Under the pieces are notes generated by a model. It did no database searches. It was not told where the DNA came from and saw only the letters and a program-made list of their open reading frames with translations. The position numbers were made by a program, and so were the translations under genes. This document shows, one piece after another, positions 26,301 through 38,300 of a stretch of DNA of 64,000 nt. Position 1 is the first letter of the stretch, and each line of letters begins with the position of its first letter. The DNA is from Zoroaster sp. YZ-2022 (taxonomy: Eukaryota; Echinodermata; Asteroidea; Forcipulatida; Zoroasteridae): NCBI GenBank assembly GCA_029582265.1, contig CM055819.1, positions 5,683,855 through 5,747,854 on the forward strand. The letters are read 5' to 3'.

Positions 26301-29300
26301 TGCAAATTTCATAATGGTTAGTGCAGTTTCCACCGGTTAATCATTTAACTGGTTTAACTGGTTATTCCAGTTTAACTGGATCTGGTTAACCGGTTAACTG
26401 GTTTAACTGGTTAACCAGTTAACTGGTTTAACTGGTTAACCGGTTAACTGGTTTAACTGGTTAACCGGTTTAACTGGTTAACTGGTTAACCGGTTTAACC
26501 GGTTTAACTGGTTAACCGCTTTAAATGGTTAACCGGTTTAACTGGTTAACCAGTTTAACTGGTTAACTAGTTAACCGGTTAACGGTCCCAGCACTACATC
26601 ATAACAATAATTAGGATCTCATATAGTGCATAGTACTGGAACGTACTGATGCAATTTACAACAACAAAAGTCGTCAAGTTCACTGTTTCAGGACTCAATC
26701 AAAATCAAGTCAAGAACTCAAGACCACAGACCCACTCTGGTATAATCCTTGAACATCCTAGACTGGTCCCCTGTCCATATCCCATCAAGGATACAGACAG
26801 GCTCTAGGCATACCACTCAAAGGATTTCATTGGATATGTTAACGCGTTGTGCTGAAGATCTGACGTCACGATCGAGGCTTGCACGCTAGCTACCAACCAA
26901 GGTCAAAGTTGAGCATCGGGGAAAAATATGGCAGCTGCACGGCCAGGATCTGGCGTAACTCACGCGCCTCTAGCTCAAAGCGTGATGTCATATCTTCAGG
27001 CTATGAACATCCCAGCTTGGGATCCAGCGCAATCCTAGAATCACGCCCTAGTGTCTTGTACCTCTTATGGTCCTTGGCATACTGCCAACCTTCGTTGTCT
27101 GTACTTCCTGAGGTGAAATCAATCCGCCACTCCGTTGTCTGGAAACAGAGATACCAATGTTGGTCTGTGCTCAATAATAATAATAATAATAATAACTGGA
27201 TTTATAGAGTGCCAAATTGCCAAAGGATACAAGGCACTTTTATATTATTATCCCTGGTCATTGGGCCAATATCAATCCTTAAACTTTCTCAGTTCCCTGG
27301 GGAGTATAAATGGAACCCTAGTAAGTAGCCCTGTGCAAATTTTCGTGCTAACTACAGCAGACAAATCTGCTTAAGCATAAGTGCATTTCACAGGCTAGCA
27401 AGAAAGTTCAGAGCGTTGCGTGCGCGTTCACCATGGATTTGTATTGTTGCGTCACTCATTTGCTAGCAATAACGGCTGGCAAGTTAGCGTGCCTTTATCT
27501 ATGCTTAAAGGTTAGCAGCGCTATGAAATGACAAACATTTACATGTAGTAAGCAAACAAAAATGGCTGCTTAGTGACTCTACGAAATTGAACCCTGGTCT
27601 TGTCAAGACTCACCCATTGCCAGTGCCTTGTAGGGGGGTTCACAGCCTCCTTGGAACATTCCGTTTTGCCTGCTCCATCAGTCCACCCCGTCTCGTTAAT
27701 AGGAAAGGCCCTAGGAATTAGGAATTAGGGAGCATAAAGTCAGTATTAAAACAATCACTACTGTACAACGTTCATTCATTGTGAAGTTGCAATGTCAATT
27801 CTTGGCCATTCCAAGAGAAGAAACAACAACAGTGAGGACTTGAAACCATTTTTACAAAATGTATCAATTAGTTATTATACTACTCAAAACAATTTAGGGA
27901 ACACCGGAATAATCTCAGTTACAGCAAGATCCAGGCCTGATACTATACGGAGGCAATGGAGGCAATTGCCTTGGTGCACCCTGGTCATTGCTTTGGTGCC
28001 CCTTGAAGTGTTCCAATAGAAATTTACATTTTCCTCATAGAGGTGCCCTTAACCTAGCTTAAATTGCCTTGCCCCTACCAATAGATAGTATCAGGCCTGA
28101 AGATCATTTATTTCAGATGAACACAATGTTTCACAGAATTGATGAGAAACAACTGCACAATGAAACAGGTGATAAAGGATGCATGTAGTGATTACACATT
28201 TCATGACATGACTATTGAAAGAGAGAGGGGGTTGCAAATGAAAATCCCGGTTCATGGAACATTTCAAACCTATTTGATGTTAAAAATCCGGTGTTCCCTA
28301 AATTGTTTTGAGTAGTATATATGACGTGAGGGATTTTGATGTATAATGCATGACCGTTTAAAGAATCTGATTGGTCAGTAAGGGATTTTGATTGACATCA
28401 TATTGATTAGCTGACAGACCGATCCATTTAGCCCCGCCCACCATAGTAACTGCCTAGCAACGGCACACAACACGTGAGCCTTGCTCCTCAATCGTTGAGT
28501 TGCCGATGCGCGTCATGCGCGCATAAACGTATCGTACATACATAATGGCATCTTGTTTAAGTAAGACTAATTGCGGTGACACCATGTGGAATCTCAATTG
28601 AGTAGTAATTAGTTCTGAAAAGAACTGGGGGTAATTCAAAACTAATTACTACTCAATTGAGATTCCACATAGTGTCACCGCAATTAGTCTTACTTATCAT
28701 CCTCACCATGCAAAGCTACAAGTTTTAGGCATCTTGTTTGTCATCAATGCGATACAGCTATTCTAACCCGAACCCCCTAGGTATTCTGGCTAGGAACCTT
28801 CCTGAATCCTCCAAAATCCATCAGTGCACTTTTGGAAACATGCTCTTATCTTCAAAATGCACCATGCATTTTCGTTGAGCTTTCATATTCAGCACAATGT
28901 TGCCCCATTTGAAGAGGTGAAAGTACCAGTTTCCAACAGTGCTAAATTTTCCCCAAAAAAGTGCCCCTTGGAGGATTTTGATGGATTTGGGGTTGTTACG
29001 GCTAATGGACTTGTCAGACTTTTAGATGCGTAATCGTGCATGTCGTTGTTCAATGGTGAAGGGCTTAATGGATCGGTCTATGGTTGACACGATACCTAGC
29101 CACGCCTTAGCATACCTATCACTGAATCCAAACAATGGGTTCCATCGTTGGTTCTCATAGATCCAGACGTGTTTGTGATCCGTCTGAGTGCCGATACCAG
29201 AGCTCACACCTTGTACAAGAAACCAACAAAAATACAGGGTTTTTTTGAGGAACGTTTAGAGTCATGATTACATAATCAAATCTGTTCCATTTCCAAACAA

Positions 29301-32300
29301 AATCATTCTTTGACACACAAATTGCTGATGCACAAAATATAACACAAGAATCATTTCTACACATACAATCCCCCAGTAAACCACCGAAGTGACAACATGT
29401 CAAAAATTAACCTCCAAGCATCAACCTGCTGTGTGCGCAATTTGCTAGATCTGCTTGATCCTTTAACCCTAACCCCTAGGTATTCTGGCTAGGAACCTTC
29501 TTTAACCCTAACCCCCTATAGGTATTCTGGCTAGGAACCTTAATTAACCCTAACCCCCTAGGTATTCTGGCTAGGAACCTTCCTGAATCCTCCAAAATCC
29601 ATCAGTGAACTTTTGGAAACATGCCCTTATCTTTAAAATGCACCATGCATTTTCGTTGATCTTTCATATTCAGCACTTATGGCCTGTACTTCTTGCCAGG
29701 TAGTAATTTTGCCCCATTTGAAGAGGTGGAAGTAACGGTTTCCAACAGTGCTGAATTTTTCCCCAAAAGTGCCCCTTGGAGGATTTTGATGGATTTGGGG
29801 TGGTTAGGGTTAAGGTATTAACATGCATGGTGCGCACGCTCAGTGGAAATGCGTATCCATTTTCACCAGTGTTGATTGGCTACCACAAATAAACATTAAC
29901 ATCAACAAGTACAGCCTATTTAAAGGGCCAACATCGTCACGATCAGAGCAGATTTGAACTCGGTGACTGAAAATAACACCCCACAAGCCACACTGGTTTA
30001 GATAACAAGGGGTCACATTACCATTATTACGCATTCCACTGGCTCATTATTTACCGTTTCCATGCCCTGTCGTAAATCTGCTGGGATCGTGACGATACTG
30101 TCCCTTTAATTAAACCTGTATTCAGGCTTTTAAAAGCATTTTTGAAAAATATCATTAATGATGCATGCACTGGTTCATTATTGATGCAACAACCACAGCA
30201 ATATGATCTTATTGCAGCCTGTCATCAGTCACTAAAACTCGGACACCAATTCTATGAGCTGTCGGAAGTCTGCGCTGATCGTGACGATACTATCCCGTTA
30301 AAAGGGGTATATCATCACGATCAAAGCAGGCTTGCGACTTGACATTGAATCCCGAACTATGAACTCAGATGAACCCAGTGACTGAAAATAATATACCACG
30401 AGCACCCGCTAGCCTAGATGGAGTGCCATGACCGAGCGGTTTAGTGCATCGGATTTGTGTTCTGATGGCCGAGTCGTCAGAATGTGGGTTCGAATCCCAA
30501 CCGCGACCATGGTGCTTGTGTCCTTGAGCAAGACACTTTACCATAATTGCTTCTCTCCACCCAGGGGATAAATGGGTACCTGGTGAGGGCAGAGTTGGTT
30601 GTTGTATTTGATTAGCCCTATATGCGCTGTAATGGCAGCAATTGAGCTGTATACTCCCCAGGGAGCTGAGATGGTTTCAGGAATGATTTATGCGCCTGAT
30701 GAGCAGGGGTAATAATATAATGCGCCTTGAGCACCAGTTTGGTGGATATGTGCACTATATAAGTCCACATTATTATTATTATTATTATTAGATAACAGGG
30801 CGCACCAGATCCCGTTACTGCAACTGCTGCATAAGTCAGTCGAGGTAACGGGATCTGGTGCGCCCTGTTATCTCGGCCAGTGCATTGCTCATGGGGGGTA
30901 TTATTTTCAGTCACTGGGTTCATCTGAGTTCATCAAATACGATGAATTCGGGAGTCAATGTCAAGCCGCAAGCCTGCTCTGATCGTGACGATATTGGCCA
31001 AGTTTCAATAATATTACAAATGATGTTGCTCACCTTTGAAAATGCCTCCGCCATAACCCCCGGTGTAGACCCAGGGGGTGTTGTCCAGACCCAGACCCCA
31101 CACCACCCCAGCAGGACATGCCGATATCATGTTCATGTGACCTCCAATCTGACGCCAGAACCTGAAAAGAAAAACCGACATCGAAATTAAGGTTTAAATT
31201 CATTGGTTTGAAGGGAAGGTACAATGTTGGTATTTCGTACAAAAAAATAAATAAATAAAAATCATTTCAAACCTCTAGTTTCTATATCTATATATAAAAC
31301 TAACCTATGAAAGATTCGTCATAACAGAAGATCACGTTTTGGAGAAAATGACGGCAAATGTTTAGTAATTTCCAAAACATGAATTTGGCCATTTCTATTT
31401 GGCTTTATTCAACAAAAGTTTGGTTTTACATTTTGAAAATGAAAATCGATACGGGCATTTATGAATGGTAATAACAGTTTGACGCTTGGTCTTGACTGCA
31501 GGATAATGACCAGTTTTGAGCATGGTCACTGTCGATAAGGACCAAGCCAAAGGTGAGGTCCTTATAGACAGTGACCACGGCCAAAACCGGTCATTAACCC
31601 TAACTCCCTAGGCCCATTTGCTTACAACATAACCTGAATCCTTCCTAACTCCCTAGGTCTGTTTGCTTACACATTACCTGAATCCTTCCTAACTCCCTAG
31701 GCCCATTTGCTTACAACATAACCTGAATCCTTCCCAACTCCCTAGGCCCGTTTGCTTACACATAACCTGAATCCTTCCTAACTCCCTAGGCCTGTTTGCT
31801 TAACACATAACCTGAATCCTTCCTAACTCCCTAGGCCCATTTGCTTACACATTACCTGAATCCTTCCTAACTCCCTAGGCCTGTTTGCTTAACACATAAC
31901 CTGAATCCTTCCTAACTCCCTAGGCCCATTTGCTTACAACATAACCTGAATCCTTCCTAACTCCCTAGGCCCATTTGCTTACAACATAACCTGAATCCTT
32001 CCTAACTCCCTAGGCCCATTTGCTTACACATAACCTGAATCCTTCCTAACTCCCTAGGCCCATTTGCTTACACATAACCTGAATCCTTACTAACTCCCTA
32101 GGCCCATTTGCTTACAACATAACCTGAATCCTTCCTAACTCCCTAGGCCCATTTGCTTACAACATAACCTGAATCCTTCCTAACTCCCTAGGCCCGTTTG
32201 CTTTCCATGGAAAGGCAAGTATGCCTAATAACCTCAATCCTTCAAAATCCTTCACTTTAGCAAAGAGGATTTTGGAGGATTTGGGAAGGTTAGGGTTAAA

Positions 32301-35300
32301 AAAACGTGCGACAAACTTTTATTCCCTTAGTAAAAACCAAAGTGATGAACTTTTAGTCCCTTAGTAAAACATAAACCAAAACAAGGTGGCTACGTTATGC
32401 TGCCGCGGTGGGGACTAAAAAGCCGATGGCTCACTTTGAAGCGCCCTCTGCTGTCAACAACTTACATAAGAGATGATGGGGCGGTCTCCATATTTGGCAA
32501 GGTATCATAAACAAAGATGTCCCCTCTACACGTGATGCACCAGGCAGCTCTGGGTGACGGTGGCCCTGTAATGCCTCTACTCTCGCAGCAGGCAAGACTA
32601 ATAGCCGACACCTGCCGGAAACCACAAGGATAAGTCAGAAATGTTTACAGATACAAACTAGAATATTAACCCTCCTACTATAGCTGCACTAATTAGTGGC
32701 TACTGCACTCACTGGCCAAAAGTATTGCAACATGAATTTGTACGAGACATTGCCTAGACGGATGGCCGCAATTATCAGGTCACGTGGTTACCCGACAAAG
32801 TATTGAAGGACTTTGTTTCCGAGCAAGAACAGTAAAAAAGAACATTGAATTCAAAACACGGGCACTTTCAAGAAGTCTCAAGTAGTGTAAATAAAATAAA
32901 ATAAATTATTGTAACACAGTTCTCCAAACTGAGCATTGGTGTGAATTTCAATGTTGCAATACTTTATGGCCAGTGAGTGTAGCTGTAGTGGTCAAAACCA
33001 GTCAACTGCCTGTTTGGACTGTTGACCCAAATGACCCACACTGGGGCATTTTGGACTGGTTTTTAACTGTTATTTTGACCACCCTGAACAATACCAGACA
33101 ATGCTTTTTCCCAGTCAAAAACAGTCAACTCATTTTGACCTGTAAATGTACTTACTACACGTAAGGTTTGACAGTGTTTGACTTTTTAAGTGCACTAGAT
33201 ATACCTTGGGAAGTATATCAACATTTTGACTGATTTTGACCCTTGTAGTAGTAGGAGGGTTTTAATAAGGGAATAAAAGTTTGTCGCGTGTTTTTTTTTT
33301 ACCGCAGAATAAAGACAGAGGGACACGGCCACGAGCAATAAAAGGACCAATGTGAAAATGCCAAAAACAGTTTATACAATCTAATTGTATGAAACATGAT
33401 CACGTCGGGGGCGCAATTAGCATCTGTCAAAATCAAAGCAGCCCGTATGCGTGTCGCGTGCCACTTGTCACATTATGCCAGTGCACTACATAAGCATTTC
33501 ACATGTCTTTACTGCGGGATAATGACTGGTGATTTGTCGTGGCCACAGGCGATGGAGGGCCAACTAGCAAAATATTTATGTGTGTATTTGTTTTTTGTGA
33601 AACCATAACGACTAGCAAAGCAGATCAGAGATTCGTGCCACTCACCCATTCTTGGAGTTCTTTATCATTGCTGACCCTGAGCTTGATGGGTCGACGCTCC
33701 AACACCCGCTTGGCGGTGTAGATCGCAAAAGCCGGCATATCAAAGTTGTTCACCTCAAGAACGCAGGTTATCTCGCTCAACAGACACTGAATTTGCTGCG
33801 ATAAGAATACGACAAAAGACTACGTTATATTATTGTCTGCCGTGATGAGGTTCAATGGCGTTTTGATGCGGTTCATAGAGTTTCGTACCTCAGAGGGGAC
33901 ACCGGGGTGAAGCTGAGGTCATTGATTTGTATGTAACACAATGAGTCAGACGTTACCTTGATTTTACCAGAGAGGTTATAATGACAAGTGAATGTAGTTT
34001 CTTCAAGTCCTTTACCGTCCACTCCTCTCTGTAGCTCCACGGTACAGTCTGTCCATTGCCGACGTTTACCCTCGCTGTACCACTGCATTCGCCCTCCCTT
34101 CACCCAAGATGTCTGCCAAAACCAAAGGTAAAAAGCAAGTTTAATACAGTGGCCTCATGTTTCAACCCCAGCAGTGGATTCAAAGGCCGTAACGACAAGG
34201 TGATCGTCCCACGTTGGCCTCACGTTTCAACCTCAGCAGTGGATTCAAAGGCCGTAACGACAAGGTGATCGACTCACAAACACTCATACAAGGTAGCCAA
34301 ACTTGATATATAGTGAGATTTGCGGTGACACCATGTCTTGAAATCTGTTTTGAGACCTGAGGGTTCTGAGAAGAGTTAACCACAACACTCAATAATTTTT
34401 TATGTTGTTTTTTTTGTTTTTTTTGTAAGATTCTCCTTCTTTTAGGAACAATTTATATGTGTATTTTTTTAAATATTTTTAACTATGTAAATTTGGGCAA
34501 TTAAAATAAGAAAGCTATCATTGTAAAGCTGAAGATCTCTACTTTCTCCCGAGGACGATCAGAGTATACTGATCGAAACGTCGAGTTGTAACCTCCAGTT
34601 CTTTTCAGAACTAATTACTACTCAATAGAGATTTTCACATGGTGTCACCGCAATTAGTCTCACTTATCCTCTTCACCATGCAAAGCTACAAGTTTTACCC
34701 ATCTCTACTTTCATTATCAATAACCAACTCAATTTTGATTTCTTGCCCAAATGTGTCTGATTTCGGTACATCACACATATGTACGTTAAGGCTGTGCGTT
34801 TTAGGATATTTTTGGAACCTGATACCCGAAATCAAGAAACTTCGGATACCCGGATACCCATTTTCATTTTTGTTGAAAACATGCCTCCGGTGGTGTACAA
34901 ATACATGTACTGTAAATGGTAACAAAATGACTTTTACAATACAGAGGATACCATACTTAAATTGATCTTTTCTTTATTGGAGTGCAATCTCTTGAATTTA
35001 AAGATAATTGTCTGTAAAAGTGTAAACATTACATTGTTCAAGAGTCACAGATTTCTGTTCGCACCGCTCAAATGTTAAGTCTGAATTTTAAAAAGTCGTT
35101 TACGGGTAATTGGAACCGAAAAATGGAACCGGGTAATGACCGTTTCGGTCGGGTATCCGGATACCCGGCACAGCCCTAATGTACGTGCATATATAAATAC
35201 CCTTTCAACAGCTAGAGCTATGTTAGCAAAGCCAGTGGTTTCTCTCTCTTGCCTGTCCTTGAGTAATGCTAATATCTGCCATCTCCATGATCCATCCATT

Positions 35301-38300
35301 AGCCTATGCTTCAGACTAGCATTACTGACAACAGCTGGGTGTAAACAAAACAGAATATTAGATTACTTGCACTGTGCATTATTATTATTATTATCATTAA
35401 TATTATCAGAAGTCTATTGCCTACATGAAGTGTGCCAGCCTGCTTGTAATCCCTACCATGGCATTGTAATCCAAATGCGCGCATGCACAACGAGCTTGGT
35501 TACGGGTTTTGCTGCCCCTGCCCGGCCTGCCGTGGGGCATCATGGGATAGGCGTTTTTATGAGAAGCTAGTTCATAGAGAACTAGATGCAATCTTAAACT
35601 ACATGCAGGCTGTGGGGGGGGGGGGGGGGACGCGCTGAACGCTAAAGGTGCGCTCGCGAGATACAGTTCTATCACACACCGGGTTATAGTCTCCCAGACA
35701 TGGAATCGGTGTCCTACACATAGTTTCAGATGAACACAGTGATTGAAAATTACTGGCTCATTTATGCAGCAGCAACGGTAATATGACCTTATCACGTGGG
35801 ATATTATTTTCAGTCACTGAGTTAATCTAAAACTAGCACTCCAATTCCATGCCCTGTTGATCGTGACGATATCGACCCTTTAAACAACTATCCAAATTAT
35901 TAAGCCTTCATACACCAATCTAGATTTTGACATAGTCACTGCCCACCTTAGCATACGTCAAGTCTACCATTAATACATGTATGAGAAAGCTGTTCACTCT
36001 GTACAGTGCACAACAAATTTAATTTCGCCAATTAAAGGTCTGGGCTCAAAACTAATGTCCTTCTTATTCTGCACATATCCAGATCATGATCACCAAACAG
36101 TCTGTACGGTTTTAGATCCGGATCCGGCATTTGCCAATCGTGCTGGTGCAGTGGATATGTGAAATCGAAGATGGTGATGGGCAAAAATAAACAGACGAAA
36201 ATTAAGAATTTCTTCAATACCCATTAACCCTCCTACTTACTACAAGGGTCAAAATCAGTCAAATTGTTGATATACTTGCCAAGGTGTATCTAGTGCACTC
36301 AAAAGTCAAAACACTATCAAACCTTACGTGTCGTAAGTACATTTATAGGTCAAAATGAGTCGACCGTTTTTGACTGGTAAAAAAAAACATTGTCTGGTAT
36401 TGTTCAGGGTGGTCAAAAATGCCCCTGTGTGCACAATTTGGGTCAACAGTCAAAACAGGCAGTTGACGACTGATTTTGACCTCTGTAGCTACTTGCCACT
36501 AAAGTGCAGCTTCAGTAGGAGGGCTAATAATTTAAAAGGTTTTTCAAACAATTTCTTTTAAGACCAAACAAAACAATCATTGCCATCGAATGATATCTTT
36601 AAATGGTTTAAACAAAAAAAATTATGACAATAAAATAATTGAGCGTACTTTGCTCAAACCATTTCGGTAGTTCTGTCGGATTGATGACACACCCTCCTCC
36701 ATTCACAGACACCCAGAGCAGGCATCCACCCTCCCCGGATGAGGTCAGATCAAACAGGCTGCTGTCCAGGTACTCGGTCCCTGAGCTGATATCTGACGCC
36801 TGACTGTCTTGTCTCTGGACATCACTGATCTCCAGAACAGTGCTTCTCAAGGGATTATTCAGCAGGGTGTGGGGATCCGACTCATTTGCGGGGTCGCTGT
36901 CGCCGACTGTGATAACAGGCGCTGGCAAGGGGAACGTTATACTCCGTTTCCTGTAGGATGTGTTCTGCTCCTGACCGTCAGTGGAATTGAAAAAATCATT
37001 GCTCACAGTAGGCGATTGTTCACAGACGGGACCGTTATTTATTGACACTGAAATGGGTTCCGTTTGTGTGGCTTTAGTGGTGGCAGTGTCAAGATTCTCT
37101 GAGGAGCCGAGCTCATCGAGGTTGCCGACAAAATTGATGACGGTGTCTGAGAAATCCGATGAGTATGAGTCCTGCCTGGTAAGCTCTCTCTTCTTGTTGT
37201 CATCATGTAGATGCGACAGAGCATCGCACGATAACATATGGTTAGGTTTCGAAGACTCGGATGCAAAGCCGCTGTCTTCGGCCGAGCTGCTCAGCGAGGG
37301 ATCGCTGGCAGTGTTCCGAACCATCCCCGGAACCTTGTCTCCATTCTCTACGCCAACATGCGCATTACTCTCAACTGTTTTGTGATTCTCTCGGACTAAC
37401 GTGCCCCTGCTGTTCTTCTTGCTCAGTCCTGCCTTGGCGTTTATTTCCAGATTGCTTTTTGTGACTTCTTGCGCCGATTCGATGATGACGTCGTCGTCGT
37501 CGTCATCGCGAGATGACTGTGACCACTGTGCTCGGACCAGCATCGGATGCAAATCCACTCTGGTCTTATTCTCTTTGTTTACATCTATGTCCTTCTGAGG
37601 AGCTCTGACCGCATCAGTCTGAATGGCTATCGTCCTGACCACCTTCCCAGATGCATTCCTCGAGACCGTCTCGCGGCCTGTTTTCAGCGGCCTGGCCCCT
37701 AGCGCGAGGGCAGGCATGGTGACACACCTCGGCGTCCGCTGCAACTCCTCACTGTACATGTTGAGGGGCAACTCCCTGCCGTACCCCACGCCGTTCTGGC
37801 CAATGAGAGATAGTGACGACATGCTCCCATAGAGACTGGTCTCATCGTAGCTACATCCCGTCTGGCTCTGTTTCCTCTCGTGGATGTCAATCAGCTTCCA
37901 TGAACGACCGCAGAGTTCTTCGTGGGTGACGGAAGCTCGGAAGTAAATTTGCCTGTCGACAAATCCCAGGGCCCACACCTATGGAGGATAGAGTTATACA
38001 GAAGTCATTTTAACACCTCATACATAGTTTTTGTCATGTGATTGGTAGAGAGCGTATCACATGATGTTCGCTGTTCTGTAATGCCAAGCAAACAAGGAAA
38101 GACTAGCCCATGGCAGCCAATGAACAAACAAGAAACTAGAGGTTTGGACACAATACAGGCTCCTTCTTTCTTTCCTTGGTGGCTACATCTCTTCTTTCAA
38201 GATAATTTTGAGGCAAAGGGAGATTTGTAAAAAAAAAAATCCTGAAATCAGGAAAAAATCCTGAGAAATCACAGGCCTGCTCCTATGTTGAGGAGATGTC

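Noticed and set aside
26879..27328. 149-residue plus-strand ORF
   Set aside because: Crosses a Fam14 repeat, antisense TECPR1 exon 16 and an AAT tract; a shadow frame.
29463..29813. Interstitial telomere repeat (CCCTAACCC)
   Set aside because: Only one or two CCCTAA words occur, always next to TTAA at element ends, not in tandem hexamers.
36649..37978. LC3-interacting (LIR) motif in the linker
   Set aside because: Several aromatic-x-x-aliphatic strings exist, but none combines acidic context and a clear match to the human site, so no LIR is claimed.
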